Position numbers and translations under genes: made by a program. The notes beneath the pieces were generated by a model. That model made no database searches. It was given only the letters and a program-made list of their open reading frames with translations, and had not been told where the DNA came from. From positions 1-6,369 of the forward strand of contig JAGLUH010000016.1 of NCBI GenBank assembly GCA_023134875.1: 6,369 nucleotides of DNA. Direction: 5' to 3'. Positions 1 to 6,369 of the stretch are shown piece after piece. This stretch comes from Candidatus Zixiibacteriota bacterium. Its GTDB lineage: Bacteria; Zixibacteria; MSB-5A5; CAIYYT01. How positions within the stretch are numbered: position 1 is the first letter of the stretch; each line of letters begins with the position of its first letter.

Positions 1-13
1 TGACCTCGCTGCT

Positions 14-17
14 GGAG
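14..17 (+). promoter_or_regulatory. Shine-Dalgarno of purM
   Basis: GGAG lies 4 nt upstream of ATG at 22 and only 1 nt upstream of the in-frame GTG at 19. The spacing is short even for the ATG, but it favours ATG 22 over GTG 19. The site lies in what may be the end of an upstream gene. Confidence 0.5.
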
Positions 18-21
18 AGTG

Positions 22-1059
22 ATGACACAGACCAAACTAACATACAAAGACGCCGGTGTCGATATTGATTCCGGCAACCAGGCGACCGCCAGGATCAAGA
101 AGCTGGTGAAATCAACTTACAACAAAAAGGTGCTAAGCGAGGTGGGCGCTTTCGGCGGGTTTTACTCCGGCAGGTTTGCCGGATACAAGAAGCCAGTGCT
201 GATCTCGTCGGCTGACGGTGTTGGCACCAAGCTGAAACTGGCGTTCATGACCGGCATCCATGACACTATCGGCGAAGACCTGGTCAATCACTGCACCAAT
301 GATATTCTGGTTCATGGCGCCCTGCCTCTCTACTTTCTTGACTACTTCGCTACCGGCAAGCTCAAACCGGGCGTCGTCGAACAGGTGATAACCGGCCTGG
401 CGCGTGGCTGCAAAAATAACAATTGCTCCCTGATCGGTGGCGAGATTGCCGAGATGCCCGGGTTCTACCGGCGCGCGGAATACGATCTCGCCGGTTTTAT
501 TGTTGGCATAGTCGACCGTAGCAGGATCATCGACGGCGGTAAAATCAAACCGGGGCATGTCATAATCGGCCTGGAGTCCTCCGGTCTGCATACCAACGGC
601 TATTCGCTGGTCAGAAAGCTCTTTTTCGACCGACTCAAGTACCCGCCCTCAAGACGAATTCCCGAACTGGGCGGCACCCTGGCTGAGGAGCTTCTCAAAG
701 TTCATCGCAGCTACTTGAAGGTCATCAAACGACTGCTTGTTGTCGTATCAATCAAGGGATTGGCGCATATCACCGGCGGCGGCATTCCCGGCAACCTGGT
801 GCGGATTCTTCCCGCCGGTTGCCGTGCTGTCGTTGATACCGCCGGTTGGCAGCGAGGCGCGATATTTGATCTTATCCAGAAGTTGGGAAGCGTGGATGAT
901 AATGAGATGTATCGCACTTTCAACATGGGTATCGGTATGATAGTAGTCTGCGGCAAGAAAGATGCTGATCGGGTGATACGGCTTTGCCGGCGCAATGACG
1001 TTACCGCCAATGTTGTCGGTGAAATAGTAAAGGGAGGCAGACAGGTGATCTTAAGGTGA
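22..1059 (+). CDS. purM: Phosphoribosylformylglycinamidine cyclo-ligase (AIR synthetase)
   Basis: PurM is a cytoplasmic enzyme of de novo purine synthesis that uses ATP to close formylglycinamidine ribonucleotide (FGAM) into aminoimidazole ribonucleotide (AIR). The family signatures appear in order (numbering from ATG at 22, 345 aa): YKDAGVDIDSGN near residues 8-19, GAFGGF at 42-47, the nucleotide-binding ADGVGTKLKLA at 64-74, NDILVHGALPLYFLDYFATGKL at 93-114 (key residues N93, D94, D107), GGEIAEMPGFY at 139-149, SSGLHTNGYSLVRK at 186-199, AHITGGGIPGNL at 248-259 and RTFNMGIGM at 298-306. The length matches the usual roughly 340-350 aa. GTG at 19 is an in-frame alternative start, but the GGAG at 14-17 would then lie one base from the start, so ATG at 22 is preferred. 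Small departures from the common motif (GGEI for GGET, NMGIGM for NCGIGM) look tolerable. gpmI follows after 4 nt. The identification is very secure. Confidence 0.97.
   Translation: MTQTKLTYKDAGVDIDSGNQATARIKKLVKSTYNKKVLSEVGAFGGFYSGRFAGYKKPVLISSADGVGTKLKLAFMTGIHDTIGEDLVNHCTNDILVHGALPLYFLDYFATGKLKPGVVEQVITGLARGCKNNNCSLIGGEIAEMPGFYRRAEYDLAGFIVGIVDRSRIIDGGKIKPGHVIIGLESSGLHTNGYSLVRKLFFDRLKYPPSRRIPELGGTLAEELLKVHRSYLKVIKRLLVVVSIKGLAHITGGGIPGNLVRILPAGCRAVVDTAGWQRGAIFDLIQKLGSVDDNEMYRTFNMGIGMIVVCGKKDADRVIRLCRRNDVTANVVGEIVKGGRQVILR
1053..1059 (+). promoter_or_regulatory. Shine-Dalgarno of gpmI inside the purM stop
   Basis: AAGGTGA is close to the AAGGAGG consensus. Its AAGG core ends 7 nt before ATG 1064, and its TGA is the purM stop codon. 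Termination of purM therefore places ribosomes on the gpmI initiation site, which suggests translational coupling. Confidence 0.7.
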
Positions 1060-1063
1060 ACCG

Positions 1064-2578
1064 ATGCTATTGCTGATGATACTGGACGGCTACGGCATCG
1101 CGCCGCCGGGCAAGGGCAACGCCATCTCACTGGCGCAAAAACCCAATCTGGACAGGCTTTTCGGTCAGTTTCCCCATACGCAACTCGGCGCTTCCGGTCT
1201 TGCGGTCGGCCTGCCGGAGGGACAGATGGGTAACTCCGAGGTCGGGCATCTCAATTTCGGCGCCGGTCGCATCGTCTATCAGGAAATCACCCGTATCGAC
1301 AAGGCGGTTGATACCGGCGAGTTCTTTGACAATCAAGTCCTGAACGATGTCCTGAAGGAAGCCGCCGCCGAACGTAAGAATGTCCATCTCTTGGGTCTGG
1401 TCTCCGATGGTGGCGTGCATTCCTCGATGAAGCATCTCGACGCACTGATCGAGAGCGCCCGTCGGGAACAAATCGAGAAGCTCTTTTTGCATGCTTTCAT
1501 GGACGGCCGCGACACTTCACCGACATCGGGGGCGGGTTTCATGGAAGAGCGTGTTGCCAGATTCAAGGCGGCCGGTGTCGGTGAAGTTGCTACCCTGATG
1601 GGACGGTACTGGGGGATGGATCGTGACAAGCGCTGGGATCGGGTTGAAAAAGCCTACCAGGCCATAATTGAACGCAACGGCGTTTCTGGCACTGATCCGG
1701 TAGCAGCGATCAGGGAATCATACGCCGCCGGAGTTACCGATGAATTCATCGAGCCGGTGGCGCTGGAAACCAGGCAGCCGGTGACTTTCAACAACAACGA
1801 CCTCTGCATCTTCTTCAATTTCCGCGCCGATCGAGTCAGGCAGTTATCATCGATACTAGCCAAGCAGACCGAGTCAAGCTTCCCGCATCCAGAACTATCT
1901 CAGTTAAAAATCATGTCGATGACCCTCTATGATGAGAAGATCAAAATACCGATCATCTTCCCGCCCCAGCGGCTGGAAAACATCTTTGCCGCCGTCCTGT
2001 CTGATAACGGCAAGCGGTCCCTGAAAATCGCGGAGACTGAGAAATATCCTCACGTAACTTACTTTTTCAACGGTGGTGAGGAAGTGCTCTTCGATGGTGA
2101 AGAAAGAGAATTGATCAATTCACCCAAGGTCGCGACTTATGACTTGCAGCCGGAGATGTCGGCGCCGCAGGTAGCGGCCAAATGCGCCGAGCATATTCGC
2201 CGGAATTATCTTGATGTGGTGGTGCTCAATTTCGCCAATCCCGACATGGTCGGCCACACCGGCATTATTCCGGCGGCGGTCAAGGCGATTGAGGCGGTTG
2301 ATGCTGGTGTCGGCGTAGTCATGTCTGCGGTGGAGGATGTCGGCGGCCGTGCTTTCATTACTGCCGATCATGGTAACGCCGAGAAGATGATCGACTCAGA
2401 GACAGGCAGACCGTTCACCGCCCATACCACCAATCCGGTGCCACTTCTTTACTATGACAAGAAGTATCGCCCCACTCTCAGGCAGGGAGGCGTGCTGGCC
2501 GATGTCGCTCCTACCATGCTGGAACTACTTGATCTGAAAGCGCCGCCGGAGATGACCGGCAAGTCATTCTTCAGTTAG
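1064..2578 (+). CDS. gpmI: 2,3-bisphosphoglycerate-independent phosphoglycerate mutase (iPGM)
   Basis: This cytoplasmic enzyme interconverts 3- and 2-phosphoglycerate in glycolysis and gluconeogenesis through a phosphoserine intermediate and two metal ions, usually Mn2+. It belongs to the alkaline phosphatase superfamily. The 504-aa length fits the family. Metal and catalytic residues are all visible: D8 in ILDGYG, nucleophile S58 in GQMGNSEVGH, D394 and H398 in NPDMVGHTG, D435 and H436 in TADHGNAE, and H454 in FTAHTTNPVP. Substrate residues of the inserted transferase domain are also present: H119 in SDGGVHS, D149-R150 in DGRDTSP, R181 and R187 in RYWGMDRDKRW, R254 and R257 in FNFRADR, and K327 in AETEKYPHV. 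Role assignments follow the studied Geobacillus stearothermophilus enzyme. The start is forced: an in-frame TAA lies at 1052-1054 with no other start codon after it, so the chain begins directly with the first beta strand. It sits 4 nt after purM and 4 nt before lnt. Confidence 0.98.
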   Translation: MLLLMILDGYGIAPPGKGNAISLAQKPNLDRLFGQFPHTQLGASGLAVGLPEGQMGNSEVGHLNFGAGRIVYQEITRIDKAVDTGEFFDNQVLNDVLKEAAAERKNVHLLGLVSDGGVHSSMKHLDALIESARREQIEKLFLHAFMDGRDTSPTSGAGFMEERVARFKAAGVGEVATLMGRYWGMDRDKRWDRVEKAYQAIIERNGVSGTDPVAAIRESYAAGVTDEFIEPVALETRQPVTFNNNDLCIFFNFRADRVRQLSSILAKQTESSFPHPELSQLKIMSMTLYDEKIKIPIIFPPQRLENIFAAVLSDNGKRSLKIAETEKYPHVTYFFNGGEEVLFDGEERELINSPKVATYDLQPEMSAPQVAAKCAEHIRRNYLDVVVLNFANPDMVGHTGIIPAAVKAIEAVDAGVGVVMSAVEDVGGRAFITADHGNAEKMIDSETGRPFTAHTTNPVPLLYYDKKYRPTLRQGGVLADVAPTMLELLDLKAPPEMTGKSFFS

Positions 2579-2582
2579 GTTT

Positions 2583-4103
2583 ATGACGACTCTGCGCGCG
2601 ATACTGCCGAAACGATTCACCATTACTCTGCTTGCCGCTCTTTTCCTTACTTTCTCCTATGCGCCTTCCCCTCTTTGGTTTCTCGCTTATTTTTTTATTC
2701 CCCTCTTTATCGCTGCCAACCGCGGGTTGACCTTTAGAGAGGCCTTCAAGAACGGCTACTGGTTCGGCTTCATCATATCGATTACTCTGCTCTACTGGGT
2801 GGCGGTCGTTACGGTGGCCGGTTTCATACTCTTGATCTTTGCCCATTCACTCTACTATGCCCTTGCCGCGGGGATGCTGGCTTTAACTACCAGGCGATAC
2901 GGCAACGGCGGTTTACTGCTGTTCCCCTTTGTCTGGGTGGCGGTTGAGTATATCCGGTCGCTTTCGCAGGTCTCCTTTCCCTGGCTTAACCTTTCCTATA
3001 CACAGTGGGAGAACCTGGCGATTGTACAGTTGTCCGAGTTATCCGGCGACGCGGTTGTCAGCTTTTTTATCGTCTGTGTGGGTATCCTGCTCTACCTTGG
3101 CTATACTCAGGCCCGGCGACCCGCCCGGGCGGCCACCTTTTTTGCAGTAGCTATTCTCCTCTATGCCGGCGCCTACTTCTGGGGTGCGCTGCGTATTGTG
3201 CCCACGCCGGTCGAGATAAAAGTCGCGGTGTTGCAAGGGAACGTGCCCAATGAGCAAAAATGGCGATCCGGTCGTATTGACCATAACTTTGATATTTACG
3301 AAGAGTTGACCCGCCAGGCAAAAAGTGATTCGGCGCAACTGGTAATCTGGCCGGAAACAGCGGCGCCCTGCTATCTGGAACAGGAGGCGAGCTATCTGGC
3401 CTGGGTCGAGTCGATTGCCGCCAGGTACGATCTCGATCTACTGGTTGGCGCCCTCCATCTCACCAAGGATGAGTCGGCCGAAAACCATTACTGTAACTCC
3501 GCCTACTTCTTCAGACCGGAGGGAATGCTGGCCTCGCCTTATGACAAGGTGAAGCTGGTACCTTTTTCCGAGCATATTCCTTACGAGGAGCGGATCGGCT
3601 GGCTTGCTGATCTGCGGCGATTTGTCCGGTCGAAACTCGATCTTGATATCTCTGATTTTGAGCCGGGGGATTCACTGTTGCTTTTTTCCACTCGGGGAAC
3701 GAAATTCAGTACCCTGATTTGCTTCGAGGTGGTATATCCTCAATTCGTGCGGCAGATGGTTAACTCGGGCGCAGAGTTCCTGGCGGTGATCACTAATGAT
3801 GCCTGGTTCGGCGAAACTGCCGGCCCCTACCAGCATGCCGCCATTCCGATTTTCCGCGCCGTGGAGAATCGCTGTTGGATTGTCCGCGCCGCCAACACCG
3901 GCATCAGCGAGGTGATTGACCCGATGGGGCGAGTGGTCGCCAGAACCAGACTGGGAGAAAGAGCGCAACTGACCCGCAGTATCGGCGGTAGAACCGGTGA
4001 GACGTTGTTCAGTCATCATGGGTTGGTTTTATCCCCGATTTGCCTTGCGGTGACGGGCCTGGTGTTGCTTATTTGTCTTTTCGGGAAAGGCAAAGATGAC
4101 TAA
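2583..4103 (+). CDS. lnt: Apolipoprotein N-acyltransferase
   Basis: Lnt is an inner-membrane enzyme that moves an acyl chain from a phospholipid to the N-terminal S-diacylglyceryl cysteine of lipoproteins, the last maturation step after Lgt and LspA. Its 506 aa are close to the 512 of the E. coli protein. About seven hydrophobic segments precede the catalytic domain (roughly residues 12-26, 31-45, 59-80, 81-101, 110-124, 157-174, 183-200) and one follows it (479-500), matching the eight-helix fold. The periplasmic nitrilase-like domain, about 210-470, carries the Glu-Lys-Cys triad: E258 in VIWPETAAP, K322 in YDKVKLVPFSEHIP and C380 in LICFEVVYP. E330 and E382 match the conserved E343 and E389 of E. 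coli. W227 in GNVPNEQKW matches W237, and F381 stands where E. coli has Y388. The start has only a weak AGG 3 nt upstream, so translation probably depends on coupling to gpmI. Its last codons overlap the next gene by 8 nt. Confidence 0.96.
   Translation: MTTLRAILPKRFTITLLAALFLTFSYAPSPLWFLAYFFIPLFIAANRGLTFREAFKNGYWFGFIISITLLYWVAVVTVAGFILLIFAHSLYYALAAGMLALTTRRYGNGGLLLFPFVWVAVEYIRSLSQVSFPWLNLSYTQWENLAIVQLSELSGDAVVSFFIVCVGILLYLGYTQARRPARAATFFAVAILLYAGAYFWGALRIVPTPVEIKVAVLQGNVPNEQKWRSGRIDHNFDIYEELTRQAKSDSAQLVIWPETAAPCYLEQEASYLAWVESIAARYDLDLLVGALHLTKDESAENHYCNSAYFFRPEGMLASPYDKVKLVPFSEHIPYEERIGWLADLRRFVRSKLDLDISDFEPGDSLLLFSTRGTKFSTLICFEVVYPQFVRQMVNSGAEFLAVITNDAWFGETAGPYQHAAIPIFRAVENRCWIVRAANTGISEVIDPMGRVVARTRLGERAQLTRSIGGRTGETLFSHHGLVLSPICLAVTGLVLLICLFGKGKDD
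4083..4090 (+). promoter_or_regulatory. Shine-Dalgarno of the propeller gene, inside lnt
   Basis: The purine-rich GGGAAAGG ends 5 nt before ATG 4096, good spacing for a ribosome binding site. It supports that start even though it places the first 8 nt of the gene inside the end of lnt. Confidence 0.65.
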
Positions 4104-6303
4104 GTACCTTATGGTAATATCTTTTCTGATATTCTTAGTCTGTGCCGTTTCCGATTTGGCCGGCCAGCCCTACGCCTGGCAGAACTACACCAACAAGAAC
4201 GAGATCACCTCGTTGGGCAACTATGCCGGTTATATCTGGGCTACCAGTACCGGCGGTGTGGCGCGGATCGAACTAGCCACCGACGCGGTAAAAACCTATA
4301 TCAACAGTGACGGCCTGGGAAGCGTTTCCGCCAGCTTCTCCACCTTTGCCGGCAACGGCACCGCCTACTTTGGTTCCGTCGAAGGTTACCTGACGACGCT
4401 TGATATCGCCGCCGACAACTTGTCGACCCTGCGGCTGCTGCGACGCGACGGCCAGGCATTGAAACTGCTGGCGGCTGATACCAGCGACGGTATCCTCTGG
4501 ATAGCCACCGAGATCGGCGTTGTGAAATTCGACCGTTTCCGCCATGGCGGCGAAGTCAAGGAAACCTATCGTACCCTGGGGCAGCTTCCTACGGAGACAA
4601 CGGCTCTCAACTTGCTGACCTTTGCCGGCAAGCTCTATGTTGCTACGGCCCGGGGCCTGGCCATCGCCGAACAGGATAACCTTTTCCTGCTCGACCCCAA
4701 TGAATGGAGCAGTATCGCCGGCAACACCGGTGGACTGAATGCCGACAGCGTGCTGGCACTTGAGGTTTTCGGGGGCCGGGTCTTTGCCGGCACCGATGCT
4801 GGTCTCTTTCGCCTTGAAGGGGACAGCACCTTTACGGAGATCGACAGGCTCTCCGGCTGGCGCGTGCTCGATATGGCGCTGGGTGACGAGGAACTCTACC
4901 TCGTGGCTGACAGCGGCTTTCTCTATGGTCTGTTCATGATTGATAGTTGGTTTGACGTGGCGTTTGTTGACACTCTGCCGGCTGGTGCCAATTGCCTGGC
5001 GATCTCCCCGCAGCCGATTGTCGGTACCGAAACTGACGGTATCTTCATATATGAATACGAAAACAACAGCTATCAACCGGTCGACTTGCCTGGTCCCGCC
5101 AGTAATGACCTTGTCGGCGGCGGCATCACCTCGACCGGAACCATCTATACCGTCAGTCGTTTCGCCAGTTATTCCACCTTCAAAGATGGCGTTTGGGAGA
5201 AAACAACCTTCACCCCCAACACCAAGCTATCAGCGCTGGTTGATCGTGAAGACAACCTCTGGATCGGCACGCACGGTAGGGGGGTATACTACTTCGACCT
5301 CGAAGGTGAGCAGACTCGCTTTCATTCGCGTAATTCCGACCTCACCGGTAACAACGATAACCCTGAGACTACTTATGTGGTGGTCAACTCGATCTATCAG
5401 GATCACCGCGGCAATCTCTGGTTCTCTTCGTTTCGAGGGTTCCCCCTGCGACCGCTGGTGATGTTTAACCCAACAGACTCGGTCTGGACGCACTTTGATG
5501 GTGACGATGGTGTTATCTCTGACTTATCTCAGTGCGTCGCTGCCGGTGATGGCTTTGCGGCGCTGGGCTACCAGGATCACGGCATTGCTTTTCTCGATTA
5601 TGGCGCCGAACCGGTCAATCACGCCGATGATCTCCTCGAATACTACGGCACCAACCGTCTGTTGCCCTCCAATAATGTCACCGCACTCACCGTTGATCGT
5701 GATAATGTTCTCTGGGTCGGCACCAACTTGGGGCTGGCTTCCTTCGATGATGATATCAGGTTCTTCACGCCGGTCGCCTTGCCTGATGAGGTTTCCGGCG
5801 ATGTGCGGGCGCTGACAACGGATAGTCGCAACAACCTCTGGGTCGGCACCACTGATGGACTGGCTTTTATCTCCTTCGGACAGACCAAAAAGCTGGCCTT
5901 CACAACCACCGATTCATTCCTCTTGAATGATGACATCCGCGCCCTCTTCTTTGATGAAATGAGCGGGCGGCTTTTGATATTCACCGCCGGCGGTCTCTCC
6001 ATTCTTGATTACAACCTGGGCGGTACTCTGGCCAAACCGATTGTTTACGCCTACCCTAATCCCTTTATCATTACAGCGGGAGGCGAGCAGGTGCTGGATT
6101 TCACTATCAGTCAGCGCGCCGAGGTGAGAATCTACAACATTGCCGGCGAGCTGGTCCGGTTGATCACGCGCACCGACTTTAACCAGGGCTGGGACGGTGC
6201 CAATGATGATGGCAGGCCGGTCGCTTCCGGAGTCTACATCTACGAATTGGTGGCTGACGATCAAAGCCGGTTCACCGGCAAGATATTTCTGCTGCGCCGG
6301 TAA
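4096..6303 (+). CDS. Secreted double seven-bladed propeller protein with C-terminal sorting-type domain (PorZ-like)
   Basis: A 735-aa exported protein of unproven function. Residues 1 to about 23 form a signal peptide (K3, hydrophobic 4-18, likely cleavage between 19 and 23). Residues about 28-640 hold 14 copies of a blade motif of the form 'LW[IV]GT..GL..F'. The central aromatic or hydrophobic residue falls near 48, 91, 135, 181, 230, 268, 308, 351, 389, 442, 487, 540, 582 and 627, an average spacing near 44-45 residues. The clearest copies (389, 540, 582) look like the Reg_prop (two-component regulator propeller) repeat. Residues about 649-735 form a FlgD-Ig/type IX-type C-terminal domain: YAYPNPF at 651-657, VRIYNIAGELVR at 677-688, WDGANDDGRPVASGVYIYEL at 699-718 and a basic end, GKIFLLRR. 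No kinase, transmembrane segment (apart from the signal) or enzyme motif is visible. The plan resembles Bacteroidota PorZ. A general surface propeller, or the sensor half of a split signalling system, is possible. The domain reading is firm; the role is inference. Confidence 0.88.
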   Translation: MTKYLMVISFLIFLVCAVSDLAGQPYAWQNYTNKNEITSLGNYAGYIWATSTGGVARIELATDAVKTYINSDGLGSVSASFSTFAGNGTAYFGSVEGYLTTLDIAADNLSTLRLLRRDGQALKLLAADTSDGILWIATEIGVVKFDRFRHGGEVKETYRTLGQLPTETTALNLLTFAGKLYVATARGLAIAEQDNLFLLDPNEWSSIAGNTGGLNADSVLALEVFGGRVFAGTDAGLFRLEGDSTFTEIDRLSGWRVLDMALGDEELYLVADSGFLYGLFMIDSWFDVAFVDTLPAGANCLAISPQPIVGTETDGIFIYEYENNSYQPVDLPGPASNDLVGGGITSTGTIYTVSRFASYSTFKDGVWEKTTFTPNTKLSALVDREDNLWIGTHGRGVYYFDLEGEQTRFHSRNSDLTGNNDNPETTYVVVNSIYQDHRGNLWFSSFRGFPLRPLVMFNPTDSVWTHFDGDDGVISDLSQCVAAGDGFAALGYQDHGIAFLDYGAEPVNHADDLLEYYGTNRLLPSNNVTALTVDRDNVLWVGTNLGLASFDDDIRFFTPVALPDEVSGDVRALTTDSRNNLWVGTTDGLAFISFGQTKKLAFTTTDSFLLNDDIRALFFDEMSGRLLIFTAGGLSILDYNLGGTLAKPIVYAYPNPFIITAGGEQVLDFTISQRAEVRIYNIAGELVRLITRTDFNQGWDGANDDGRPVASGVYIYELVADDQSRFTGKIFLLRR
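4234..6009 (+). repeat. Fourteen degenerate propeller-blade repeats within the coding sequence
   Basis: The region encodes 14 in-frame blade motifs about 38-53 codons apart (two of the gaps, 48-91 and 91-135, are 43 and 44). The repeats are strongly diverged in general, but some stay identical at the DNA level: CTCTGGGTCGGCACCA occurs at 5710-5725 and 5836-5851 (126 nt, 42 codons apart), and ACCTTTGCCGGCAA at 4342-4355 and 4618-4631 (276 nt, 92 codons, about two blades apart). A shorter CTTTGCCGGCA match lies at 4782-4792. Fourteen is the number needed for two seven-bladed rings. The exact ring boundary cannot be set from sequence alone. Confidence 0.75.
6040..6300 (+). other. C-terminal Ig-like / type IX-type sorting domain
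   Basis: These 87 residues (649-735 of the propeller protein) carry the signs of the FlgD-Ig-like or T9SS type A C-terminal family: a YPNPF entry motif, the 'v.IYNiaGelVr' strand, 'WDGandDGrpVaSGVYiYel' and a final strand 'GKIFLLRR' ending at the stop codon. In Bacteroidota such domains direct passage through the type IX secretion system and are often cleaved off. In other FCB-related phyla near-identical domains are common, but their export route is not settled. Confidence 0.8.
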
Positions 6304-6312
6304 ATCACGCCA

Positions 6313-6369
6313 ATGAACCTTGAGTCATTCACTATCGACCAACTGCCGCAGGAGCTGCTCTCTCAGGCG
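6313..6369 (+). CDS. Unidentified protein, N-terminal fragment (cut by window end)
   Basis: Nineteen open codons run from ATG 6313 to the last base, reading MNLESFTIDQLPQELLSQA. The ATG lies 9 nt after the propeller stop and in the same frame, following the tight spacing of the other genes, so it is probably the next gene of the unit. No convincing Shine-Dalgarno sequence precedes it, so either translation is coupled or the true start is elsewhere. The short, acidic, leucine-rich start has no signal peptide look and suggests a cytoplasmic protein. I do not recognise the family, and nothing more can be said from 19 residues. Confidence 0.55.
   Translation, partial: MNLESFTIDQLPQELLSQA

Noticed and set aside
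1..22. End of an upstream gene with a TGATG stop-start overlap at 20-24
   Set aside because: A frame reading DLAAGE then TGA at 20-22 would overlap the purM ATG by one base, which fits the tight spacing here. However, a TGA at 1-3 in another frame could equally be the upstream stop, and six codons cannot decide.
133..591. Antisense open frame of 152 codons inside purM
   Set aside because: It is a shadow of conserved purM motifs on the other strand, with no family resemblance.
4096..4164. Propeller protein as an Lnt substrate (lipoprotein)
   Set aside because: The only early cysteine, C16, is preceded by F-L-V rather than a lipobox such as L-A-G, so an ordinary signal peptide is more likely.
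4342..4355. GCCGGC-containing repeats as a possible protein-binding site
   Set aside because: All copies are in frame and encode the blade peptide FAG, so protein repetition explains them.
4273..5076. Long antisense open frame (267 codons) inside the propeller gene
   Set aside because: It lies wholly opposite a well-supported coding region, has no recognisable domain, and its composition is what the reverse strand of GC-rich codons gives.
4940..5461. Same-strand open frame of 173 codons in another frame of the propeller gene
   Set aside because: Low-complexity S/T/P/R-rich translation, typical of an out-of-frame reading. The propeller frame keeps its blade motifs throughout this stretch, so no frameshift is indicated.
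6301..6312. Terminator or promoter after the propeller gene
   Set aside because: The 9-nt gap has no inverted repeat, T-run or -10/-35-like elements. The same absence holds at the other gene junctions.

Overview
The window is a gene-dense stretch of a bacterial chromosome, with every gene on the + strand. It looks like one transcription unit: the gaps between genes are 4 nt, 4 nt, an 8-nt overlap and 9 nt, with no visible terminator or promoter between them. Apolipoprotein N-acyltransferase and a secreted protein with a C-terminal sorting-type domain indicate a diderm (Gram-negative-type) bacterium. The moderately GC-rich sequence (judged by eye) and the combination of Reg_prop-type propeller repeats with a 'YPNPF...' C-terminal domain suggest the FCB group or a related uncultured lineage such as Zixibacteria. 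That placement is an inference, not a database result.

Layout: (1) purM, AIR synthetase, about 22-1059, complete, de novo purine synthesis. (2) gpmI, cofactor-independent phosphoglycerate mutase, 1064-2578, complete, lower glycolysis/gluconeogenesis, with all expected metal and substrate residues visible. (3) lnt, apolipoprotein N-acyltransferase, 2583-4103, complete, the last step of lipoprotein maturation in the inner membrane. (4) A 735-residue secreted protein, 4096-6303, with a signal peptide, 14 propeller-blade motifs (enough for two seven-bladed propellers) and a C-terminal Ig-like/sorting domain. (5) The first 19 codons of an unidentified gene, from 6313 to the window end.

The first two genes are cytoplasmic core metabolism and the next two belong to the cell envelope. 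The genes are probably linked by co-transcription and translational coupling rather than by one pathway. The most interesting item is gene 4. Its order of parts (signal peptide, two seven-bladed propellers, C-terminal sorting domain) matches PorZ, the outer-surface component of the type IX secretion attachment complex of Bacteroidota. The shared plan is read from the sequence; functional equivalence is a hypothesis. There is no gene-free stretch longer than 21 nt, and I saw no RNA gene, mobile element, CRISPR array or operator.
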